Below, piece after piece: positions 14,481 through 21,043 of a stretch of 29,572 nt of DNA. Position numbers and translations under genes: made by a program. The notes beneath the pieces were generated by a model, which was given only the letters and a program-made list of their open reading frames with translations, was not told where the DNA came from and ran no database searches. Each line of letters starts with the position of its first letter. Position 1 is the stretch's first letter. This DNA is from MGIIb-O2 sp964003245 (GTDB taxonomy: Archaea > Thermoplasmatota > Poseidoniia > Poseidoniales > Thalassarchaeaceae): positions 1 through 29,572 of the forward strand of contig CAXFIU010000016.1 in the NCBI GenBank assembly GCA_964003245.1, given 5' to 3'.

Positions 14481-14585
14481 TTAATGAGGATGGTTAGGAT
14501 GGGAATGGTCGGAGATTAGCTTCCAGCAATAATAAGCAAGCATTAGACAGAGAACTAATCCGACCACGTTAATCAGAATTACCAT
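14481..14585 (-). CDS. small membrane peptide with His-rich tail
   Basis: This is a 34-residue peptide in the gap between two larger genes. The ATG at 14585 overlaps the stop of the upstream gene (ATGGTAA). Residues 1-25 (MVILINVVGLVLCLMLAYYC) form one membrane helix, and the tail HSHPNHPH has four His residues that could bind metal. The tight coupling and membrane-helix pattern support a real gene. Function is unknown. Confidence 0.6.
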   Translation of the reverse strand: MVILINVVGLVLCLMLAYYCWKLISDHSHPNHPH

Positions 14586-15334
14586 CCGTCCGAAGGCATA
14601 GAAGTCGTTTCGTGATCTTGACCTAGCTCATCCCTACTCGTTGGAGGTAATCCTTCAGGCTTGGCATCAGCGGGACGACCATCAAAAGGATCTGCACCGT
14701 GGTAGATCGAATGTAGCCATATAGAGTCTTTAACTTCCTCCCATCCTTTCTCTTCAGTAGCGGTAGGTTTTTTAAAGGCAATTGCAGCTGCGTACCTAGT
14801 ATTTAAACCTTCTCCTGTCTTGGTGATTTTTAGCTGCCAGTTATGCAGCCCACTGTCCAATACCTGAGAGTCCTCATCTAATAATGCAGCTTCCCAAGCA
14901 TCACGTACTGACTTCTTATCAAGAGTGGCAACAACAATACCTTTACGCTCCTTGCAGCAGGCAACCATTGCCACGAAATCTTTCGGAGTGTCCTTGTCTT
15001 CCGCTACTTCCATTTCACCAGTTTTCTCGTTTTTGAGCTTCTTTCCTTTGCCGTGTCCCCACTTGTAACAAATATCTTCCTTATAACTTGGAGGAAAAGT
15101 AGGGAAGTGTTTGACTATTTTCTTAGAGCTTTCATCCCCTGGGGTCTCATGGGCAAAATATTTAAAGCCATGAATCATGTGACCTGTATTAAAGTCACCA
15201 CAAGGACGTAATGTGACTGATTCTTTATCAGCTAATTGTCCTGGATAGAAGAATCTAGGATCGTCTTCTTTCTTTTGTTTCGGAGAATCATCCGAAGAGA
15301 ACTTATAGTTCTTTGGAAATTCGAATTTAGGCAT
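14579..15334 (-). CDS. probable OB-fold ssDNA-binding-like replication protein
   Basis: This 251-residue protein has a Lys-rich start (PKFEFPKNYKFSSDD), an RFFYPGQLADKESVTLRPCG segment and a central DAWEAALLDED helix. The segment SGLHNWQLKITKTGEGLNTRY (about 161-181) resembles the phage gp32-like pattern in which a '...dl.I.k.G.gl.tkY' strand closes the OB fold. The end is acidic/Gly-Asp-Trp. It lies two bases from the SSB gene. The assignment is weak, and an alternative is an unrelated replication accessory protein. Confidence 0.45.
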   Translation of the reverse strand: MPKFEFPKNYKFSSDDSPKQKKEDDPRFFYPGQLADKESVTLRPCGDFNTGHMIHGFKYFAHETPGDESSKKIVKHFPTFPPSYKEDICYKWGHGKGKKLKNEKTGEMEVAEDKDTPKDFVAMVACCKERKGIVVATLDKKSVRDAWEAALLDEDSQVLDSGLHNWQLKITKTGEGLNTRYAAAIAFKKPTATEEKGWEEVKDSIWLHSIYHGADPFDGRPADAKPEGLPPTSRDELGQDHETTSMPSDGW

Positions 15335-15336
15335 AA

Positions 15337-16026
15337 TTAATTCCAGTTAGAAGGTAGGTCGTCAACATTATCGTCAGAGTCTCCTTCAAAGGCTGAAGGA
15401 TCATAACCGACTGCTGTGGTATTCGCGGCAGGGTCTGGAGCAGCTCCTCCTTTGCCTCGTTTATGGGAAGTCATTTTTCTCATAGTGACTTCTATATAAG
15501 GTTGGTCGTCTTTGTTTTTACGAGTGACGACAGTTCCTGATATGGAAACTAAGGAACCTTTAGGAGATTTTTCGAGCTTAGTTCTGTTGAACTTGTAACC
15601 TCTTACCAACCACCAATCGGTATTCTCTTTAGCTTTACCTGTAGCAGGATCTTTTCCGCTGTATCTATTCTCAGCAACAGATCTCCTGCAAGATTTTTCG
15701 GCTTGCTTAGGTTCTCCTCCGAGTCTGCCAACAATGTTTATCTCGTTCAGAAATTGATCTGGATGAGCGTCACAAAGGACATGAGGATTCATGACTAGAT
15801 TTTTACCAGTCTCGTCAAGGTTGATAGAACCAGAAATAATAACAAGATCTCCTTGTTTTTTAGAATTCAGGCGATCAGCAATACTTGTTCCTGTGTTAGC
15901 AGTGATTTGAATCACAACTGGATCAGGAGTGGGTGTTTCTGCAAATGCTTGTAAAACTTCTTTCTGATTTACAACTTCTTGAAGAGGGGCAGACGCTAGT
16001 TTAACTATGAAAGTAGCAGTGCTCAC
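15337..16026 (-). CDS. ssb: single-stranded DNA-binding protein, apparent double OB fold
   Basis: This 229-residue protein has a clear SSB-like OB fold at about residues 92-185: EINIVGRLGGEPKQ, a TDWWLVRGYKFNRTK strand, SLVSISGTVVTR and PYIEVTMRKM. Residues 1-85 echo the same pattern (TFIVKLASAP, PVVIQITANTGTSIADRL, GDLVIISGSI), suggesting a second OB fold. A disordered Gly/Ala/Asp region ends in DDNVDDLPSNWN, like the acidic SSB tail that recruits partners. It coats ssDNA during replication and recombination, consistent with its place between OB-fold, clamp-like and exonuclease genes. Confidence 0.75.
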   Translation of the reverse strand: MSTATFIVKLASAPLQEVVNQKEVLQAFAETPTPDPVVIQITANTGTSIADRLNSKKQGDLVIISGSINLDETGKNLVMNPHVLCDAHPDQFLNEINIVGRLGGEPKQAEKSCRRSVAENRYSGKDPATGKAKENTDWWLVRGYKFNRTKLEKSPKGSLVSISGTVVTRKNKDDQPYIEVTMRKMTSHKRGKGGAAPDPAANTTAVGYDPSAFEGDSDDNVDDLPSNWN

Positions 16027-16031
16027 ACTAT

Positions 16032-16379
16032 TTATAGAAGGTTGCAGCTCAACTTAACGCTATCTGTAGCGTGTTGCAACTTTATTTCAGGTCTTTGGAT
16101 TCTTTTAATTTCTCGGATAGTACTGACATGTACATCGAATAGGTCAGATAGTTCTTCGGAGGTGTACCAATCCCTGTGTTTATAGATCTTTTCCTTTTGT
16201 CTTTCTGATAACTTGGAATAATTTTTAGTTGAATTTTCTGCTCGTTCATATGTTTTAAATTTGAATCCACATGAACATTGGCGTGTTCTTCTTGTTACAT
16301 ATCCATGTTCTTTTCTTCTGGCTTCTATAACCGATGATTGTCCTTTTAATTGAAGAGTATTGCATCGAGGGCATCTCAT
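16032..16379 (-). CDS. NrdR-like zinc-ribbon and HTH regulator
   Basis: This 115-residue protein opens with MRCPRCNTLQLKG, then TRRTRQCSCGFKFKTYERAE, closely matching the NrdR zinc ribbon (CPxC plus CxC and TYER). Cellular NrdR continues into an ATP-cone domain; here it is replaced by a helix-turn-helix-like region (SELSERQKEK-like, then EELSDLFDVHVSTIREIKR, about 70-95). It is therefore a small DNA-binding protein, perhaps a phage transcription regulator. No ribonucleotide reductase gene is in the window. The stop region overlaps the start of the neighbouring gene by 4 bases. Confidence 0.65.
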   Translation of the reverse strand: MRCPRCNTLQLKGQSSVIEARRKEHGYVTRRTRQCSCGFKFKTYERAENSTKNYSKLSERQKEKIYKHRDWYTSEELSDLFDVHVSTIREIKRIQRPEIKLQHATDSVKLSCNLL

Positions 16380-16993
16380 TCTTTTTGAGCGTACTTACAA
16401 ATCCACTCGGGAAGTCTAGGTATGGGTTTAGCTTCTTGTGGCATTACGAGGATAATGACATTATTGTCGTCAGTTTCAAGCCTTAGTGGACCTCCGTCAA
16501 AGGCAGATATGACAATAGAAGAATCAAAAGCAGATAGTCCTTTGATCGCTTTTTGTAAATAAAGTTGATCGTATCTACCAGCTGTTTTAGAAATTTCAGG
16601 CAATGCTGTCCACCTGTTAATACAATCTCGAATCGCTTTTGCTAGGTCAGGAAAATCGACTTGGCTTCTTTGAATAGATAATTCTTTAGCTTCGTTAGTG
16701 GTCTTTCTATAGGTCGTAACCAAGGCTGAATTGTCTGTAATACGTAATTCCCTTTCAGCAGTTTTAATTGGCTTACAGGCTGCTACGAGTTCTTTAGAAG
16801 GAATAATTTGAATAGACTCATCTGCTTGACCAGCAGGGTCATAAGCAAGGCAAGCAATATTACCTTTATCTGTAGAAGCAACGAAGACACCGTTATCCAC
16901 TCCAGCTGGAGATATCTGGACAGATTGGAATGGAGAATATTTCCCAGTGAATTCTGCTGCAATAGAAACGAGAGCAGCTTTAAGCTGTAGCAT
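16376..16993 (-). CDS. possible sliding-clamp-like protein
   Basis: From ATG at 16993 the protein is 205 residues. Its layout suggests a reduced DnaN/beta-clamp-like protein: an N-terminal MLQLKAALVSIAAEF helix, a GVFVASTDKGNIACLAYDPA strand pair, a central KELVAACKPIKTAERELRI segment and a last strand pair, GPLRLETDDNNVIILVMPQE. That ending resembles the MPM-type C-terminus of beta clamps. Clamps tether the polymerase to DNA. The similarity is by pattern only and needs a profile search. It lies in the SSB/exonuclease block, which fits. Confidence 0.45.
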   Translation of the reverse strand: MLQLKAALVSIAAEFTGKYSPFQSVQISPAGVDNGVFVASTDKGNIACLAYDPAGQADESIQIIPSKELVAACKPIKTAERELRITDNSALVTTYRKTTNEAKELSIQRSQVDFPDLAKAIRDCINRWTALPEISKTAGRYDQLYLQKAIKGLSAFDSSIVISAFDGGPLRLETDDNNVIILVMPQEAKPIPRLPEWICKYAQKE

Positions 16994-17195
16994 TTTGCAG
17001 AGTGATCGACCCTGCAAGGTTACTAGTTTTTTGAAGCCAACGCCAGCGCCAAGGAATATGTTGTTCCGCTAAGCGAGTATTTGCCAACTCTAATTCTTTA
17101 GCTCCAATCGTCGGAGTCCATTTGTTGTCTAGAACTTCTGCTGTAAATGAATGAACCATGATGGCTCTTTTTTGAATAGCTTCTCGCTCTTCCAT
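16980..17195 (-). CDS. small hypothetical protein
   Basis: This 71-residue protein begins MEEREAIQKRAIMVHSFTAE; a later ATG (residue 13) is possible. It includes a GAKELELANTRLAEQ helix and a PWRWRWLQKTSN segment. No family is recognised. It is the first gene of the minus-strand replication operon, just downstream of an inverted repeat and a TGACAGGGT-like site. Confidence 0.5.
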   Translation of the reverse strand: MEEREAIQKRAIMVHSFTAEVLDNKWTPTIGAKELELANTRLAEQHIPWRWRWLQKTSNLAGSITLQNATA

Positions 17196-17230
17196 TTGCT
17201 TAACATCAATTGATCGGACGCCTAACCTTC

Positions 17231-17267
17231 CTAGACGGAATTACAGCTTAACTCGTCTAGACAGGGT
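17231..17267. promoter_or_regulatory. inverted repeat plus TGACAGGGT-like site upstream of replication operon
   Basis: CTAGACG and CGTCTAG (17231-17237 and 17254-17260) form a perfect 7-base inverted repeat with a 16-base spacer. Overlapping its right arm is AGACAGGGT at 17259-17267, one mismatch from the iteron 9-mer found at 7437-7701. The site lies in the 97-base gap before the first gene of the replication operon. A shared DNA-binding factor acting at both places is a reasonable inference. Confidence 0.45.
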
Positions 17268-17292
17268 TGTCATTCTTTCCCTAAATTTAAAT

Positions 17293-17451
17293 TTATATAA
17301 TGCCTGGCTTTTTTCTTGATGGTTTTTTGCAGAGTTTTTTTCCTTCTTCGTCAATGAGACTATATAGATGTCTACCCCATGCTGAACGGGGGTTGGGAAG
17401 AGTAAATCTTTGTGGAGGGGTTTTCCTGTTGCTACTTTTCGGACGAGACAT
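17293..17451 (-). CDS. small very basic protein
   Basis: This is a 52-residue frame starting with an ATG that overlaps the end of the oxygenase gene by 20 bases. It begins MSRPKSSNRKTPPQRF, contains SAWGRHLYSLIDEEGKKL and ends KKPSRKKPGII. About a quarter of its residues are Lys or Arg, so it could bind nucleic acid. It is the last gene of the oxygenase operon. No family is recognised. Confidence 0.45.
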   Translation of the reverse strand: MSRPKSSNRKTPPQRFTLPNPRSAWGRHLYSLIDEEGKKLCKKPSRKKPGII

Positions 17452-18058
17452 TGCTTGTTTTGCCGACTACTGTCAGTCGTTGATTGTCTCCATAAGGTAA
17501 CGTGGGATATGTATTAAAAGCAAGGCTGATTCTTGGTTGGCTTGAATTGTTTGGATAAACAAAATGATTAGTATTGCTAGAAAAAATTAACAATACTCCT
17601 GGAGTAGCAGGAAAATTAAAAGATGGAATAACAGAAGGCAGAAATTGTTGAGGAGAATCTGGTATCGCTTCTATCGAATAGTTTGTTTTAGAGAGGTCTG
17701 ATGCAAAACCAATAGGTGAACCTAAAGTTATGTAAAATACTCCGCTCAGAAAACTATTGGAATGATAATGATTGTTGATTTCTACATTTGAATTACATTT
17801 ATTTAGCCATGATTGTTGTAATTCAATAGGATGATTGATTCCTACTACTTCTTTTGAATATTGGTGAATAGAGTCTAAACAAAATTGTTTTAAATCTTTC
17901 AGCTTTGGCTCATTCAATATATAGGTATTTACAGATTGTAGGTTTGGAGACCCTCTATATTCTGTTGTGAGAGCGAATTTTTTCAGGTCATGTAAATTAC
18001 CATCGTATTCGAAGACACCTAGAGGCGGCATTGAAAACATTGTGATTAAGTCTTTCAT
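17432..18058 (-). CDS. 2OG-Fe(II) oxygenase-like protein
   Basis: This 208-residue protein matches the 2OG-FeII_Oxy_5 pattern (PF13759/TIGR02466): ELQQSWLN near 79-86, then NNHYHSN with H97 and H99, SGVFYI at 105-110, PGVLLIFSSNTNHFV with H165 and PRISLAFNT with Arg176. Fe(II) is normally held by two His and one Asp/Glu, and the distal Arg binds 2-oxoglutarate. These enzymes hydroxylate proteins or small molecules; the substrate is unknown. It is the third of three coupled oxygenase genes downstream of psbA, starting in a TAATG overlap. Confidence 0.7.
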   Translation of the reverse strand: MKDLITMFSMPPLGVFEYDGNLHDLKKFALTTEYRGSPNLQSVNTYILNEPKLKDLKQFCLDSIHQYSKEVVGINHPIELQQSWLNKCNSNVEINNHYHSNSFLSGVFYITLGSPIGFASDLSKTNYSIEAIPDSPQQFLPSVIPSFNFPATPGVLLIFSSNTNHFVYPNNSSQPRISLAFNTYPTLPYGDNQRLTVVGKTSNVSSEK

Positions 18059-18729
18059 TATTTTGTATCTCTTTTTTTGATTTCTTTAAGCATCGCATTG
18101 TGATGGATAGAACCATTGAAAGATATACTGATACGTGATTTGTCTTTGTTGTCGCAGGGCATGACTCCATGTTCTAAATAAGAAGGAAAAAGAACAAGTT
18201 TACCTTCTTGCGGAGTAACATAAACTTTCTGCAGTGGTGCAGTCATAGGAGACATATAATGTCCCATAACGGGGGTGACAAAATATAAATGTCCTTCATA
18301 TCTATTTGTATTTTCTGCATCTAAAGGAGCTGTTGCAGGAACTTGATAATAATAGACACCTGAAATCTCGTCAGGTAAATGGTGGTGTTGATGTGCAAAA
18401 TCTCCATTGTCGAATTTCGTAGCCCACGAAGAACTTATTTTCAGTTGATCGATGTTTTGTTTAACTAGCTCAATCGGTTTAATTTCAACTAAAAATCTAG
18501 CAATTTGATCTTCAATAAAAACCTTCAATAAAGGACAATGATCTAATAAGTTTGCATCATTTATATTGAAAGATTTTTCGTATAGTTTATGAGTTTTACC
18601 AAACCAAGGTAAATAATGAGGATCTTTTGTGTTTAAATATTGTTTAATTTCTTCTTGAATATCTTTAAAATTATTGAGTGTTGTAGCATTGCTATTAAAA
18701 ATATAAGAAGGAAAGAGGTTTTTTAACAT
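18058..18729 (-). CDS. 2OG-Fe(II) oxygenase-like protein
   Basis: This 223-residue protein belongs to the same 2OG-FeII_Oxy_5 pattern as its downstream neighbour. Residues 100-130 read SSWATKFDNGDFAHQHHHLP, then DEISGVYYYQVP with H113/H115. The C-terminal part has GKLVLFPSYLEHGVMP with H187 and SRISISFN with Arg199. Between them is a longer loop (about 131-172). The ATG overlaps the upstream oxygenase stop. It is probably an iron-dependent dioxygenase with unknown substrate. Confidence 0.75.
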   Translation of the reverse strand: MLKNLFPSYIFNSNATTLNNFKDIQEEIKQYLNTKDPHYLPWFGKTHKLYEKSFNINDANLLDHCPLLKVFIEDQIARFLVEIKPIELVKQNIDQLKISSSWATKFDNGDFAHQHHHLPDEISGVYYYQVPATAPLDAENTNRYEGHLYFVTPVMGHYMSPMTAPLQKVYVTPQEGKLVLFPSYLEHGVMPCDNKDKSRISISFNGSIHHNAMLKEIKKRDTK

Positions 18730-19349
18730 GGAGTTCCGAAGAAATTCAAATTGAGAACTTGGCGTTTATCTTGATCAGTGCAGGTTGTACCTCTGTGATA
18801 TAAATTGGAAGGGAAAGTTATTAATTGGTTTGATTTAGAAGGGATTATAATATTGTCTTTATAAAAGTTTGTGTATCCATTAGAGTCGTCTAGATGCAGG
18901 ATCGCTGTAGTTTGATTTTGGCTTAAAGATGTTAAAGGCATTCTGTCCACGTGAAAGCCGTGTTCTATTATCTTGTTTGTGCAAAACGTGGTGTTGGCTT
19001 TAATCTTAGCCCACGCATAAACATCGAATATATTCCTTATGGCATCCACAATAAAACCAAACATTTCATGTTCGAATCCTTTTGTAGGAAATTTTGCTTG
19101 ATCTGGATGTAATAAAAAATAACTCATTTGAGTGTTGTATTTAGGGTCTATTTCAATATCTTTATGAGGTTGGTAATCTGGGTCTTGAAATTCTTCAGGA
19201 ACTGCAGAATTATATATATTATCTATTGTCCAAGGTAATTGTTGGATTAATTGGCTGAAATGGTAAAAATCAGAATCTCTACAGAAGTTTTGGTATACTT
19301 TAATGCCATGATCTAGTTCTTGTACTGTTCTTTTCTTTCTGAGATCCAT
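18723..19349 (-). CDS. 2OG-Fe(II) oxygenase
   Basis: From ATG at 19349 the protein is 208 residues; the longer frame begins inside the psbA terminator and is rejected. The active site is EHGFHVDRMP with H133-x-D135, followed by AILHLDDSNGYTNF, the distal His in LITFPSNLYHRG (H185) and Arg196 in KRQVLNLNFF. This is the classical HxD...H...R arrangement of prolyl-hydroxylase-like dioxygenases. It uses 2-oxoglutarate, O2 and Fe(II) to hydroxylate an unknown substrate. It leads the three-oxygenase operon, immediately after the psbA terminator. Confidence 0.8.
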   Translation of the reverse strand: MDLRKKRTVQELDHGIKVYQNFCRDSDFYHFSQLIQQLPWTIDNIYNSAVPEEFQDPDYQPHKDIEIDPKYNTQMSYFLLHPDQAKFPTKGFEHEMFGFIVDAIRNIFDVYAWAKIKANTTFCTNKIIEHGFHVDRMPLTSLSQNQTTAILHLDDSNGYTNFYKDNIIIPSKSNQLITFPSNLYHRGTTCTDQDKRQVLNLNFFGTPC

Positions 19350-19401
19350 TATCTTCTTGTTTAATATTACGAATATAGCAATGTTTTGCACAGGTTTCCA
19401 A

Positions 19402-19431
19402 TAAAAAACCCCCGTTGTTATCACAACGAGG
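19402..19431 (-). terminator. Rho-independent terminator of psbA
   Basis: On minus-strand RNA, CCTCGTTGT and ACAACGGGG (one U.G pair) form a 9-bp stem with a GATA loop, followed by GTTTTTTAT. It lies about 58 bases past the psbA stop and just upstream of the oxygenase operon. psbA can therefore be transcribed as a separate, strongly terminated message. Confidence 0.9.
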
Positions 19432-19488
19432 ATTCTTTACTCACCTGTTCACTCTATGAGGTCATGCGGCCTCGAGTGAATCATATCA

Positions 19489-20574
19489 TTATCCAACAGA
19501 AGGAGCAACTAAGGCTACATCAGTAGCAGCAGTAGAAGCTAAATCAAGTGGGAAGTTATGAGCATTACGCTCGTGCATCACTTCCATTCCAAGGTTTGCT
19601 CTATTAAGAACGTCACCCCAGGTTGGAACAACCTTGCCTGAAGCATCTACAACAGATTGATTAAAATTAAATCCGTTGAGGTTGAAGGCCATTGTGCATA
19701 TACCCATTGAGGTGAGCCAAACACAAATAACAGGCCAAGAAGCAAGAAAAAAGTGAAGACTACGAGAGTTGTTAAACGAGGCGTATTGGAAGATAAGACG
19801 TCCGAAGTAACCATGTGCGGCGACGATGTTGTACGTCTCTTCCTCTTGTCCGAATTTGTAGCCATAGTTCTGAGAGTCTAATCCTGTGGTCTCTCTAATA
19901 AGAGAGGAGGTAACCAGTGAACCATGCATAGCACTAAACAAAGCACCACCAAACATACCCGCCACACCTGCCATGTGGAATGGATGCATGAGGATATTAT
20001 GTTCCGCCTGGAAGACAAACATAAAGTTGAACGTGCCTGAAATGCCGAGAGGCATACCGTCACTGAATGATCCCTGTCCGAAAGGATAGACGAGGAATAC
20101 AGCAAAAGCTGCGGATACCGGCGCTGAGTAAGCAACACAGATCCAAGGCCTCATTCCTAGTCGATAACTAAGTTCCCATTGGCGTCCCATGTAAGCTGAG
20201 ATACCGATGAGAAAGTGGAACACAACGAGTTGATATGGTCCTCCGTTATAGAGCCATTCATCGACGGTTGCAGCTTCCCAGATTGGGTAGAAGTGAAGAC
20301 CGATTGCGTTTGAGCTCGGTACGACGGCTCCTGAGATGATGTTGTTTCCATAAAGAAATGAGCCTGCTACTGGCTCACGGATCCCGTCAATATCTACGGG
20401 AGGAGCAGCTATGAAAGCGATGATGAAACAAGTTGCTGCGGCAAGTAGACAAGGAATCATCAATACACCGAACCAACCGACATAAATACGGTTGTTGGTG
20501 GATGTTGTCCACTCACAGAACTCGTCCCATCCTTTCAATACACTGCCGCTTCTATTTAAAGAAGAAGAAGTCAT
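19489..20574 (-). CDS. psbA: photosystem II reaction centre protein D1 (PsbA)
   Basis: This complete, uninterrupted 361-residue D1 protein is about two residues longer at the N-terminus than typical cyanobacterial forms. D1 sits in the thylakoid membrane, carries part of the reaction-centre cofactors and the manganese cluster, and turns over rapidly. Visible landmarks include STNNRIYVGWFG, the AAPPVDIDGIREPV loop, YMGRQWELSYRLGMRPW, the D170 equivalent in GSFSDGMPLG, EHNILMHPFHM (His198) and the C-terminal HERNAHNFPLDLAS processing region. Position 130 (here 132) is Gln, as in the D1:1-type form. A phage copy is thought to keep photosynthesis running in the infected host. No group I intron is present. 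A terminator follows. Confidence 0.98.
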   Translation of the reverse strand: MTSSSLNRSGSVLKGWDEFCEWTTSTNNRIYVGWFGVLMIPCLLAAATCFIIAFIAAPPVDIDGIREPVAGSFLYGNNIISGAVVPSSNAIGLHFYPIWEAATVDEWLYNGGPYQLVVFHFLIGISAYMGRQWELSYRLGMRPWICVAYSAPVSAAFAVFLVYPFGQGSFSDGMPLGISGTFNFMFVFQAEHNILMHPFHMAGVAGMFGGALFSAMHGSLVTSSLIRETTGLDSQNYGYKFGQEEETYNIVAAHGYFGRLIFQYASFNNSRSLHFFLASWPVICVWLTSMGICTMAFNLNGFNFNQSVVDASGKVVPTWGDVLNRANLGMEVMHERNAHNFPLDLASTAATDVALVAPSVG

Positions 20575-20610
20575 TTAAGTAAAAGTACGATTTGTGAACT
20601 TGTATGATGA

Positions 20611-20656
20611 GAGACTTTAGCCCGTGGTCTCGGTTGGGGCTTGAGATATTACTCAA
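20611..20656 (-). promoter_or_regulatory. two small hairpins in the psbA leader
   Basis: The 224-base gap 20575-20798 between divergent psbA and the coiled-coil gene contains two short inverted repeats. GAGAC/GTCTC lies at 20611-20615 and 20627-20631. TTGAG/CTCAA lies at 20641-20645 and 20652-20656. Both fall within the first 85 bases upstream of the psbA start codon, so they would form in its 5' leader. I could not place a convincing promoter for either direction; the remainder is AT-rich. Confidence 0.35.
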
Positions 20657-20798
20657 ACTTAATGTTAGCAATAAAACACAATACATATATTCCCTAAAGA
20701 CTTACAAGTTTTGAATAAAAAGGTAGTGATAGCCGCAGTTCTGAAGGAACTCGACAATAAAATATTTGTCAGACTAATAATAGTAATGAGAGGTTCTT

Positions 20799-21014
20799 AT
20801 GTTTTCTATGTATGATCAGTTCTTTTTTCCTCCTTTTCAAGGAGTCATTGTTGTTTCTGATTCTGAATTAAAAGATTTAAAATTGCAAAGGAAACAGCAT
20901 GATTTAAAAATATTAGAAAAACAAAGGAACGAAATTGATGCAGCTATTTCTGAATTGAATAACGAGATTCAGCTTATTTCTCCTTCTAAAGCAGCAGCAG
21001 CAGCCAAAAAATAG
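20799..21014 (+). CDS. small coiled-coil protein
   Basis: This 71-residue protein has a good ribosome site (GAGAGG, 5 bases upstream). The aromatic start MFSMYDQFFFPPFQG precedes a long charged coiled-coil helix (LKDLKLQRKQHDLKILEKQR, then NEIDAAISEL) and an Ala/Lys tail. Peptides of this shape are common beside photosynthesis genes in cyanophages as I recall them, but no function is known. It diverges from psbA. Confidence 0.6.
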   Translation: MFSMYDQFFFPPFQGVIVVSDSELKDLKLQRKQHDLKILEKQRNEIDAAISELNNEIQLISPSKAAAAAKK

Positions 21015-21043
21015 TACACTACAGTCCAGAGACTAATGTGTAT

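Noticed and set aside
19350..19424. An upstream extension of the first oxygenase gene by 25 codons.
   Set aside because: It begins inside the psbA terminator hairpin, and the ATG at 19349 fits the enzyme's N-terminus.
19886..20351. Several frames of 64-86 codons inside psbA.
   Set aside because: They are products of the strongly biased psbA coding sequence and have no independent support.
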